The notes under the pieces were generated by a model. It was not told the DNA's origin. It did not search any database and worked only from the letters and a program-made list of their open reading frames with translations. From Candidatus Aenigmatarchaeota archaeon (GTDB taxonomy: Archaea; Aenigmatarchaeota; Aenigmatarchaeia; GW2011-AR5), in NCBI GenBank assembly GCA_018304565.1, contig JAGVVX010000057.1, forward strand, positions 1 to 5,468: 5,468 nucleotides of DNA, read 5' to 3'. Below are positions 1 through 4,801 of this stretch, piece by piece. How positions within the stretch are numbered: the stretch's first letter is position 1; the number at the start of each line of letters is the position of its first letter. The translations under genes were made by a program, and so were the position numbers.

Positions 1-263
1 GGCGGCTCGTCGCTTGCGCGCGTCTGGATAAGCCAGTACCACGCCTCGCGATTCAGGCATTTCGGGCATTCTTTGTCGGTTTTTGGCAGGTAAGGCGAGT
101 TGTCTTCTATCACGACTACGGCTTCTTTCTTGCTTTTTGTCGTTATTTTTGCAGTCGACTCTTTCTTCATCTCGAAGCCGCAGCGCCTGCACCTGAAACC
201 GCTTTTGGTAGGCTGCATCGCCGATTTGCACTTTTCGCAGAACTCTATGTCGATAATATTCAC
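1..263 (-). CDS. tfs: Transcription factor S (TFIIS-like), first copy, C-terminus cut by window edge
   Basis: TFS binds archaeal RNA polymerase and stimulates cleavage of the 3' end of backtracked RNA, rescuing stalled complexes. In the visible 87 codons there is an N-terminal zinc ribbon (C9-x2-C12 and C25-x2-C28, ending CRRCGFE), a charged Lys-rich linker (about 32-65), and the first half of the TFIIS-type C-terminal ribbon: CPKC (66-69), AWYWL, then QTRASDEP with the acidic pair D85-E86 that enters the polymerase active site in this family. The second Cys pair lies outside the window. The start is taken as GTG at 263 because an in-frame TAG directly precedes it and the next Met (residue 16) is inside the first ribbon. 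This GTG overlaps the stop of the upstream protease gene (GTGA), so expression is probably translationally coupled. A SD-like AGGTGA (265-260) covers the start codon itself. It is a close paralogue of the complete copy at 4802-5212. The family call is firm; the exact start is less so. Confidence 0.9.
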   Translation of the reverse strand, partial: MNIIDIEFCEKCKSAMQPTKSGFRCRRCGFEMKKESTAKITTKSKKEAVVVIEDNSPYLPKTDKECPKCLNREAWYWLIQTRASDEP

Positions 264-1384
264 CTATTTCTTTTGCTTCTTTTCCACTCACGGCACATTG
301 CTACCCGCTTTTCAACCGAAGGATGTGAATGAAATATGAATTCAATTGCTGGGTTGGGTTTGTGATCAGCAAGTGCCATATCAACAAGCCTTCTTTCTGT
401 TGATTCTTGAGCCTCTGGCTTTCTGCATGTTTCCAAAGCGAACAAATCGGCTTTGGCTTCCCTGTGTCTAGAGTATGTATTTGTTAATGGCATAATAATT
501 ATTTCTATTATCCTGAAAGTCAGGAAGATAAGAGGCAAGTTAGCTATGTCTGTCATATTGCCAGTAGCCTTCAGGACCGCATCGACAATAAGGAGCATTG
601 GAAATATCAAAATCGTATCAATTATAACACCGCGCCAAATATCTTTTTGTATATAGTGTCCTGCCTCGTGTCCAATTACAGTTTCAACCTCATCAGGCGT
701 GAAATTGTTGAGAAGCGTATCGAAAAAAACTATTCTCTTTGTCTTGCCGAGGCCTGAAAACAACGCATTGGCTTTTACAGACTTTGCACTTTCATTTGCT
801 ACGTAAATGCCTTTAACGTTTGTTACGCCTGAAGCCTTAATCATCGAAAGAAGTTTTTTCATGTGCTTTTTGTTCTTGTAAGGTTCGAGTTTGTAGAAAA
901 TGGGTAGGATTAGGATAGGCATTATCGTACTAAGAAAGACAGAAAGGAAGAAGTACGCTACGCCTGCATAAATCCACCAGTTCTGCCAAGGGAGAATTGC
1001 GAAAAGTCCATAGGCTATTGGTATTGTAAAGATGTAGAAGAGCAGCATGGATTTTAGGTAGTCCTTGAACCAGCCGGAAAGTTTGTATCTGGAAAGTTCA
1101 TATTTGTGCTCATATGTGTAGCTTGAGTAGAAGCGCAACGGAAACTGTATAATTGCTATCAAAGTCAAGAAAATAAAAGTGTAGAATACTATTGCTAGAC
1201 TGCCCATGGGCATTGCAATGTCCCTTAGGGATGCAGACAGGCCTGAAAAGTAGAAAAAGGCAAAGAATATTATTGGGATAATGATGCCGTTTATGATACC
1301 GCTCATTAAGCGGCCCTTTGAGTAGATCTTGGCAAGCTTTCTCTTCTTAGGATCATATTCGTACGGGTACTTGATTTTAGACAT
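260..1384 (-). CDS. M48 family membrane metalloprotease, Ste24 (CAAX protease)-like
   Basis: This is an integral membrane zinc endopeptidase of 374 residues. The zinc site is clear: HEAGH at 239-243 within VIGHEAGHY, and the third ligand probably E309 in SRHREAKAD. FHSHPSVEKRV (351-361) is the conserved His-Pro region near the C-terminus. Upstream, ANESAKSVKANALFSG and KRIVFFDTLL (about 197-225) match the Ste24 core, and the SYTYEHKYELSRY region with the following helix (about 89-117) matches the N-terminal M48 domain of Ste24, so I favour Ste24-like over classical HtpX. Hydrophobic segments lie near 28-48, 61-83, 112-132, 137-160, 252-270 and 280-300. Archaea generally lack a known CAAX prenylation role for these proteins, so membrane protein quality control is a reasonable guess, not shown here. 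A TATA-like box lies about 36 bases upstream of ATG 1384, implying a very short leader. The 3' end overlaps tfs by four bases. Confidence 0.9.
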   Translation of the reverse strand: MSKIKYPYEYDPKKRKLAKIYSKGRLMSGIINGIIIPIIFFAFFYFSGLSASLRDIAMPMGSLAIVFYTFIFLTLIAIIQFPLRFYSSYTYEHKYELSRYKLSGWFKDYLKSMLLFYIFTIPIAYGLFAILPWQNWWIYAGVAYFFLSVFLSTIMPILILPIFYKLEPYKNKKHMKKLLSMIKASGVTNVKGIYVANESAKSVKANALFSGLGKTKRIVFFDTLLNNFTPDEVETVIGHEAGHYIQKDIWRGVIIDTILIFPMLLIVDAVLKATGNMTDIANLPLIFLTFRIIEIIIMPLTNTYSRHREAKADLFALETCRKPEAQESTERRLVDMALADHKPNPAIEFIFHSHPSVEKRVAMCREWKRSKRNR

Positions 1385-1412
1385 GATATCAGACCAGCTA
1401 ATTGCCGGAAGG

Positions 1413-1420
1413 GTTTAAAA
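1413..1420 (-). promoter_or_regulatory. TATA-like box of the M48 protease gene
   Basis: The minus strand reads TTTTAAAC here, starting 36 bases before ATG 1384. With the usual archaeal spacing, transcription would begin only about five bases before the start codon. No clear ribosome binding site is seen between the box and the ATG. Confidence 0.5.
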
Positions 1421-1442
1421 GCGTTAGATCAGCACCAAATGC

Positions 1443-1452
1443 TTTTTAATAA
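1443..1452 (+). promoter_or_regulatory. TATA-like box of the 1474 gene
   Basis: TTTTTAATAA lies with its first base 31 bases before ATG 1474, which predicts a leaderless transcript. It is divergent from, and only about 25 bases away from, the box of the protease gene, so the two genes share an 89-base control region. Confidence 0.5.
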
Positions 1453-1473
1453 GCAGCCGATATCATTCGAAAA

Positions 1474-1737
1474 ATGAGCAATCCTACAGACTCTGTTGTG
1501 CTCATCGAACAAGATTCATACACGAGCAGGAGATTCATATCTCCGGAGGCCTTGGTTGGATCAGAATCCTACACGATAGCACGCAGAAAAATGAAGATAT
1601 ACCGTGACACTAGCGGCAAATTCACGATTCCTCCTGAATGGCATGATGCAGGCGTCACTGTCGTATCCCGCCGGACAGGGGGTCCAGAACGGGGCAGTTA
1701 CATTAGTTACGAGTTCATGCCGGGGAATTCAGCATGA
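1474..1737 (+). CDS. Small protein of unknown function, weakly SpoVT/AbrB-like
   Basis: This is an 87-residue soluble protein that I do not recognise as a named family. The N-terminal half (about 1-38) is polar and rich in Ser/Thr. The C-terminal half carries MKIYRDTSGKFTIPPEW (40-56), which resembles the strand-turn-strand 'GK(v/i)T-IP-e' core of SpoVT/AbrB or related swapped-hairpin barrels, followed by AGVTVVSRR and a Gly-rich turn. That resemblance is short and is inference only. There are no membrane segments and no Cys. Support for a real gene: a well-placed TATA-like box, an ATG close to the predicted transcript start, and an end 3 bases from the stop of the converging SufT-like gene with no overlap. 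The codon-level G+C looks similar to the neighbouring SufT-like gene. It could be a lineage-specific DNA-binding protein. Confidence 0.65.
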   Translation: MSNPTDSVVLIEQDSYTSRRFISPEALVGSESYTIARRKMKIYRDTSGKFTIPPEWHDAGVTVVSRRTGGPERGSYISYEFMPGNSA

Positions 1738-1740
1738 AGT

Positions 1741-2046
1741 TCAAGAACTCCACGGCGAGAAGCCGCCGATGGCCCATTTTACTTCTTCAGGCGGTTCCCA
1801 AAGGGGTTCGAATGTCAGTTCTATCTCTGAGTCTGCGGCGCCCGCGTCCTTGCACGATTCCTTCACGGCCTCCAGCAGGGCCGGGGCATAGGGGCAGCCC
1901 GGCGATGTAAGCGTCATCTTGATCCACACAATGTCATTATCGCGGATCTGTACATCGTAAACAAGGCCAAGGGTGACTATGTCCAGGCGCAGTTCCGGAT
2001 CATTAACCTTTCTGAGTTCCTCCATGACCGATTCTTTTGTGAGCAT
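1741..2046 (-). CDS. MIP18/SufT (DUF59) family iron-sulfur assembly protein
   Basis: This 101-residue protein spans one DUF59/MIP18 domain. Family hallmarks are NDPELRLDIVTLGLVYDVQI (15-34), then the WIKMTLTSPGCPYAP segment (41-55) with the conserved Cys51 in TSPGCP, and the ELTFEPLWEPP strand (76-86). Relatives (SufT, PaaD, Cia2/MIP18) act in maturation of Fe-S proteins, though bacterial and archaeal single-domain members are only partly characterised. Here there are no suf genes beside it, so it appears as a stand-alone gene. The C-terminus after the domain is short and differs from the more usual 'LG' ending: WAIGGFSPWSS. The start at ATG 2046 fits a TATA-like box 30 bases upstream; AGAGG about eight bases before the ATG could serve as a weak ribosome site if a leader is present. 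The gene converges with the 1474 gene, separated by 3 bases. Confidence 0.88.
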   Translation of the reverse strand: MLTKESVMEELRKVNDPELRLDIVTLGLVYDVQIRDNDIVWIKMTLTSPGCPYAPALLEAVKESCKDAGAADSEIELTFEPLWEPPEEVKWAIGGFSPWSS

Positions 2047-2068
2047 ACTGATAATCCTCTAGGAAATG

Positions 2069-2076
2069 ATTATAAA
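2069..2076 (-). promoter_or_regulatory. TATA box of the MIP18/SufT gene
   Basis: The minus strand reads TTTATAAT, a good archaeal TATA box, with its first base exactly 30 bases before ATG 2046. This predicts a leaderless or nearly leaderless mRNA. The box overlaps one arm of an inverted repeat (ATAATC 2051-2056 with GATTAT 2068-2073). Confidence 0.6.
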
Positions 2077-2083
2077 GGTGAGG

Positions 2084-2560
2084 TTAAGCGGTAAATTCTG
2101 TTGATTCTAATTGTATATCTAAAGGAGGATTTGAAAAATACGCCCTTACATCAAAGTCAGAATCCATAAGTTCAATCATTACAAAATCTTCTTTTTTGAT
2201 TAATTTGAAACCGCTTTTGGATAAGTATTTTTTCTCAAACTCAGGAAAATTGGAAACAGTAAAATCAGCATCACCAAGTTCTTGTCGTGTAGGATCGGGA
2301 ATACGGATTTTTAACAATTTTAAAACCCCCGAAATTGTTTGCAGTGGTTCAATATGAAAAAGCAATCCTGTTGGGGTTTCTTTAACAACGTTTCCAATTT
2401 TCCGTGTAACGTCAAGCAATTCATCGTATTCTTTTTTGCTTTGAGAAAAAATACAAGCATAATTTACAGGAGTATTTTTGTCATCAATATGTTTATTCTT
2501 GAGAGCGGTAGCTTTCTCAACAATCTTTTTTACTTTGATTTTCAAATCCTCCATATCCAT
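2084..2560 (-). CDS. Conserved protein of unknown function, 158 residues
   Basis: The product has the look of a conserved soluble family found in archaea and bacteria, but I cannot give it a function or a reliable family name. Visible blocks: a basic helical N-terminus (1-25); PVNYACIFSQ (31-40) followed by KKEYDELLDV; TPTGLLFHI (62-70); KIRIPDPTRQELGDADFTV (84-102), a dense charged motif likely to be the functional core; and FVMIELMDSDFDVRAYF (126-142) near the end. No membrane segments are present and there is only one Cys (36). The start ATG 2560 is placed by a TATA-like box 32 bases upstream; a second in-frame ATG two codons later (2554) is possible. The gene is distinctly A+T-rich compared with the SufT-like and exchanger genes on either side, which may indicate a separate origin. 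It reads away from the exchanger and ends 38 bases before the SufT-like start. Confidence 0.78.
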   Translation of the reverse strand: MDMEDLKIKVKKIVEKATALKNKHIDDKNTPVNYACIFSQSKKEYDELLDVTRKIGNVVKETPTGLLFHIEPLQTISGVLKLLKIRIPDPTRQELGDADFTVSNFPEFEKKYLSKSGFKLIKKEDFVMIELMDSDFDVRAYFSNPPLDIQLESTEFTA

Positions 2561-2584
2561 AATGTTACTAAACTACAATTGATT

Positions 2585-2592
2585 TAATTATA
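2585..2592 (-). promoter_or_regulatory. TATA-like box of the 2084-2560 gene
   Basis: The minus strand reads TATAATTA, first base 32 bases before ATG 2560, giving a predicted leader of about two bases. Confidence 0.5.
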
Positions 2593-2604
2593 TCGGTACC
2601 CTAG

Positions 2605-2653
2605 ATCTTGCCACCCAGATAGGTGTCGCTAACTTTACAGCTCAAGATGGTGG
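2605..2653. repeat. Nested/interlocked inverted repeats between divergent promoters
   Basis: ATCTTG (2605-2610) is complementary to CAAGAT (2643-2648), and the immediately adjoining CCACC (2611-2615) is complementary to GGTGG (2649-2653). The order a-b-a'-b' is that of an H-type pseudoknot if transcribed. CACC (2612-2615) can alternatively pair with GGTG (2622-2625). The element sits between the two divergent TATA boxes and so is outside the predicted transcripts of both neighbours. As DNA it could be a regulator site or a scar; the pairings themselves are direct observation, and any role is inference. Confidence 0.35.
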
Positions 2654-2657
2654 ATTC

Positions 2658-2666
2658 TTTTTATAC
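2658..2666 (+). promoter_or_regulatory. TATA box of the exchanger gene
   Basis: TTTTTATAC begins 27 bases before ATG 2685, again fitting a leaderless transcript. No Shine-Dalgarno-like purine run precedes the ATG. Confidence 0.55.
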
Positions 2667-2684
2667 ACGGCGACAAATGTAATT

Positions 2685-3620
2685 ATGCTCCTTGAAAGCC
2701 TTGCGGTGTTCCTGCTGGCCAGCATGGTCCTGGTAAAAAGCGCGAGCTTTGCCGTAAAATCTGTTTCAGATATCGCCGGGCACTTCAGGTTCTCTGACTT
2801 TTTCATCGCATTTGTGCTTGCAGGATTTATTTCAACCATGCCCGAGCTCTTCATAGGCGTGAATTCCGCTCTCATAGGCCAGCCTGACGTAGGCTTGGGA
2901 ACCATAATCGGCTCAAATATTGCAGACATGACGATTGTCGTAGGACTTATAGCTCTTGTCGGGCGGCAGATAAAAGCGGACGCCATGATAAGGAAGAACA
3001 ACTTCTACTTCCTTGCTGTAACAAGCCTTCCAGTACTTCTGATGCTGGACGGGGGGCTGTCACGCGACGACGGTCTGATACTCGTATTGGCTTTCTTCTT
3101 TTACATGTCACGCCTGTTCGAGAAGGAAAAGATATTTGCCAAAAAGAAAAGGGACGATTACAAGCGGCTGCTGAGAAATATTGGCATATTTGCATTATCT
3201 ATGGCAGTATTGTTTGTATCGGCTCATTTCATCGTTGAAGCCGCTGTAAACATATCTCTCGAGCTTCTGATACCTTCAATAATCGTGGGGCTTTTCCTGG
3301 TCTCATTCGGGACGACATTGCCGGAACTGACTTTCTCGCTGCGCGCAGTGCTTGCAAAACACAAAGAGATAGCACTCGGAGATATAATGGGCAATGTAGC
3401 CATAGACAGCACATTCTCCATTGGCATTGTCGCATTGCTCGGGCCTGTCAGTACTGGCTTTACCGTCTTCGCGACAAGCATGCTGTTCATGGTTTTCTCT
3501 GCATTGCTTGTGATAACGCTTTTGCAGAACCATGCAAAGATAACATGGGAGGAAAGCTTCCTTCTTTTCTTCCTATATGCAATGTTCGTGATAATTGAGC
3601 TGAAAGGCGTGTTCGTGTGA
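2685..3620 (+). CDS. Sodium/calcium exchanger-like membrane antiporter (CaCA superfamily)
   Basis: This 311-residue protein has about ten hydrophobic segments in two halves joined by a charged loop (about 143-165, KEKIFAKKKRDDYKR), the standard length and plan of prokaryotic Na+/Ca2+ exchangers such as NCX_Mj and YrbG. The two alpha repeats are plain: repeat 1 has STMPEL (50-55) and IIGSNIAD (74-81); repeat 2 has GTTLPEL (209-215) and IMGNVAID (234-241). The two essential glutamates are present (E54, E214). The second motifs differ from the usual GSNxxN: repeat 1 has Asp at 81 where NCX_Mj has Asn81, and repeat 2 has Asn237 where NCX_Mj has Ser236, while Asp241 is kept. Ion selectivity therefore cannot be assumed to be Na+/Ca2+. 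Members move Ca2+ or other divalent cations out of the cell against Na+, K+ or H+ gradients. It has its own promoter and no co-transcribed partner. The start is supported by the TATA spacing. Confidence 0.9.
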   Translation: MLLESLAVFLLASMVLVKSASFAVKSVSDIAGHFRFSDFFIAFVLAGFISTMPELFIGVNSALIGQPDVGLGTIIGSNIADMTIVVGLIALVGRQIKADAMIRKNNFYFLAVTSLPVLLMLDGGLSRDDGLILVLAFFFYMSRLFEKEKIFAKKKRDDYKRLLRNIGIFALSMAVLFVSAHFIVEAAVNISLELLIPSIIVGLFLVSFGTTLPELTFSLRAVLAKHKEIALGDIMGNVAIDSTFSIGIVALLGPVSTGFTVFATSMLFMVFSALLVITLLQNHAKITWEESFLLFFLYAMFVIIELKGVFV

Positions 3621-3713
3621 CAGATTGAGTGATTCGCTTCTTTCTTAGTGGGTTCTCGCAAACTTCTATGAACTTTCCTAAAGTGATATTTTTATTATTT
3701 CTTTTGGGACATC

Positions 3714-3796
3714 CTCAGAAAACATTTGTTTTCTGGGATTCCGAAGAATCTTAAGGTTCTTCGAGAATACAAAGACCTTTTCTTTTAAGAAAATGG
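3714..3796 (+). ncRNA. Cluster of three adjacent hairpins, possible small structured RNA
   Basis: Hairpin 1 (3714-3737) has a perfect 8-bp stem, CAGAAAAC with GTTTTCTG, around loop ATTT, extended by U-G and C-G pairs. Hairpin 2 starts at the next base (3738-3768): ATTCCGAAGAATC pairs with GGTTCTTCG-GAAT around loop TTAA, 13 bp with one bulged A (3764). Hairpin 3 (3776-3796) pairs CC-TTTTCT with AGAAAA-GG around loop TTTA, with one bulged T (3794). All three have four-base loops. A TATA-like stretch (TATTTTTATTATT, 3687-3699) would start a plus-strand transcript close to the foot of hairpin 1. The same T-rich stretch could instead be the exchanger's terminator. Strand is a guess, since the stems are near-symmetric. 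I recognise no known RNA family. Confidence 0.3.
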
Positions 3797-3891
3797 ATTT
3801 GTTATTTGTACTCGCGCCATGTTTTATTGGATTTGCTGTTATAGCTCATTCTTATGTCCGCTTTATAAATCATGCCCAGAAGAAGATTTAA
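3793..3891 (+). CDS. Possible 32-residue single-pass membrane peptide
   Basis: A reading frame from ATG 3793 to TAA 3889-3891 encodes MDLLFVLAPCFIGFAVIAHS followed by a basic tail (YVRFINHAQKKI). One hydrophobic stretch (about 3-19) then a positively charged end is the shape of a small membrane protein. Against it: no well-placed TATA box or ribosome site, the ATG lies within hairpin 3, and the strand opposite carries a tfs-like tail. A short hydrophobic frame in A+T-rich DNA can arise by chance. Confidence 0.2.
   Translation: MDLLFVLAPCFIGFAVIAHSYVRFINHAQKKI
3802..3849 (-). pseudogene. Possible decayed 3' end of a third tfs gene
   Basis: On the minus strand, the last codons of an open frame read NSKSNKTWREYK then TAA (3802-3804). 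The complete TFS of this window ends CTKCKRVWREYK then TAA. The five residues WREYK and stop are identical, Lys is shared between the two former Cys positions, and the spacing is the same, but both zinc-binding Cys positions are replaced (Asn by AAC at 3838-3840, Ser by TCC at 3829-3831). No ribbon sequence is recognisable further upstream in this frame, whose farthest ATG is 3909. A remnant of a duplicated tfs gene is the suggested reading; chance similarity remains possible. Confidence 0.25.
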
Positions 3892-3937
3892 GATTTCATT
3901 TACATTCATTGAGGGCTATTTGTGGGTATTGAATTAC

Positions 3938-4324
3938 TTAAGCTTCTACAGCTATTAATCTAGAATTAGGCAGGTTGTCTTCTGTTTCTGTCATTATAAT
4001 AGGGTTCTTTTCTATTCTCTTGTTTCTGTAGACAACTTGGAAAACAAGTCTTATTTCAATCTTATTGTCCAGTATAGTGGCTTGGAATTGCCATTTTGGT
4101 ACGTTTCTAAGTGCAATTTTTGGAATTCTTAGGAACTTTGAAGCGTCAAATATCTGTATGCCTACTATGAAATCTTCCTTATCGATATCTAATACAATAT
4201 TGCTGAATTCTTTAGACCTTGAGTATTCCCTATTCTTTGACTTAAAGAACAATATGTCATTAGAATAGTCGTAATCCATCTCGCCTTTTGAGTTTAACTG
4301 TCTTTTTTCTGGCATAGTTATCAC
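3938..4324 (-). CDS. DUF2283 family protein, candidate antitoxin-like partner
   Basis: The N-terminal half matches DUF2283: MDYDYSNDILFF (16-27) and IVLDIDKEDFIVGIQIFDAS (43-62), the latter being the family's 'ivlDld-G-ivGIEil-AS' signature. The second half (about 66-128) is an extra region with a strand-rich stretch (PKWQFQATILDNKIEIRLVF) and a basic patch, longer than many DUF2283 proteins, which often end soon after the signature. DUF2283 proteins are frequently paired with small RelE/DUF4258-like proteins, and that is the context here: this gene follows such a gene with a four-base overlap (GTG 4324, stop TGA 4323-4321). An alternative start is ATG 4315, four bases after GTGAT, which resembles part of an archaeal ribosome binding site; either start fits coupled translation. 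The antitoxin role is inferred from pairing, not shown. The gene is very A+T-rich. Confidence 0.8.
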   Translation of the reverse strand: MITMPEKRQLNSKGEMDYDYSNDILFFKSKNREYSRSKEFSNIVLDIDKEDFIVGIQIFDASKFLRIPKIALRNVPKWQFQATILDNKIEIRLVFQVVYRNKRIEKNPIIMTETEDNLPNSRLIAVEA

Positions 4325-4653
4325 AATTTAGGCAACTGATGTTTTTCTATGGTATAGAATGTTAATACTCTTATTCTGCCCGATATAAAGATTATCATAA
4401 TCCTTAAAAGCTTGTTATCTTCGAAGTCATAGAATAGTGCATAATTGCCATTATATTGCAATCCAGCAAGTATAGGTTTTCGATTTAGCAGAATATCTCT
4501 GGCAAAATCGCAATTAAACCTCTTTCTTTGTTCTTCTGAAAACCTGAAAAACGAATGAGGGGTACATTCTATTTTATCTCTGGTATAATTTCTTAATTTC
4601 TGATAGAAACTTTCTTCATCAAGTTTCTTCTTTATCATTGTGCCAATAATCAT
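4321..4653 (-). CDS. Small basic toxin-like protein (DUF4258/RelE-like guess) paired with DUF2283
   Basis: The 110-residue product has a Lys/Arg-rich helical N-terminus (1-28), then IECTPHSFFRFSEEQRKRF (28-46), CDFARDILLNRKPILAGLQY (48-67), and alternating hydrophobic strands YALFYDF, KLLRIMIIFI and IRVLTFYTI (71-102). A helix followed by a small antiparallel sheet with conserved-looking His33 and Arg37 recalls DUF4258/BrnT/RelE-type RNase toxins, but no diagnostic catalytic set is certain, so the family name is a guess from shape and context. It is first in a two-gene unit with the DUF2283 gene, sharing a four-base stop/start overlap, the order often seen in toxin-first modules. ATG 4653 is chosen because a strong TATA box lies 29 bases upstream; Met6 (4638) is an alternative. 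Its A+T-richness suggests acquisition by transfer. Confidence 0.7.
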   Translation of the reverse strand: MIIGTMIKKKLDEESFYQKLRNYTRDKIECTPHSFFRFSEEQRKRFNCDFARDILLNRKPILAGLQYNGNYALFYDFEDNKLLRIMIIFISGRIRVLTFYTIEKHQLPKL

Positions 4654-4674
4654 ACATAATACTGGAATTTAGAT

Positions 4675-4682
4675 TTTATAAA
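4675..4682 (-). promoter_or_regulatory. TATA box of the toxin-like/DUF2283 unit
   Basis: The minus strand reads TTTATAAA, the strongest TATA match in the window, with its first base 29 bases before ATG 4653, predicting a leaderless start. A perfect dyad lies 25 bases further upstream (4708-4727). Confidence 0.65.
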
Positions 4683-4707
4683 CAATCTACTGTTGCTGTG
4701 AACCTTT

Positions 4708-4727
4708 GTTAACACCTGAGTGTTAAC
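4708..4727. repeat. Perfect 8-4-8 dyad, possible operator or hairpin terminator
   Basis: GTTAACAC (4708-4715) and GTGTTAAC (4720-4727) are perfect inverted repeats around CTGA. TTTT follows on the plus strand, but no plus-strand gene ends here. On the minus strand it lies between the end of tfs (4802) and the promoter of the toxin-like unit. A longer, looser pairing of TTGCTG (4693-4698) with CAGCAG (4732-4737) brackets it. It may be an autoregulatory operator of the downstream pair or a 3' structure of tfs mRNA. Confidence 0.5.
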
Positions 4728-4801
4728 TTTTCAGCAGAGTTTCCAAGAATGAGCTATATGCTGTCCGTTAAACGATTTTTCTGGGGTTGCTGAGATTTGG
4801 G

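Larger units (their letters stand above)
3621..3937. other. 317-base gap with no confident gene
   Basis: The first part after the exchanger stop is pyrimidine-rich, with T-rich tracts at 3636-3645 and 3686-3706 that could end exchanger transcription (archaeal terminators are often T-runs). It then holds three adjacent hairpins (3714-3796), a 32-codon plus-strand reading frame (3793-3891) and, antisense to it, a short tfs-like tail (3802-3849). TTTATAAAT at 3862-3870 is TATA-like on both strands but leads to no recognisable gene. The remainder to 3937 shows nothing further. Confidence 0.6.

Noticed and set aside
100..339. Plus-strand frame of 79 codons over the first tfs gene and the protease 3' end
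   Set aside because: It is antisense to two genes with clear zinc-ribbon and protease motifs, and has no promoter or recognisable domain.
1384..1466. GATATCAT occurring near both divergent starts (minus 1390-1383, plus 1459-1466) as a possible shared operator
   Set aside because: The two copies sit at different distances from their TATA boxes and the core is a simple six-base palindrome, so chance is the better explanation.
2601..2660. tRNA or insertion-sequence end in the 2561-2684 gap
   Set aside because: No acceptor stem, T-loop or anticodon arm can be assembled, and no matching inverted end or transposase is present in the window.
2642..3661. Several minus-strand frames of 68-145 codons opposite the exchanger
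   Set aside because: They are shadows of a well-supported membrane protein; their sequences show no domain and no promoter of their own.
3714..3796. CRISPR array or REP-like repeat array
   Set aside because: The three hairpins do not share sequence, and there is no repeat-spacer periodicity.
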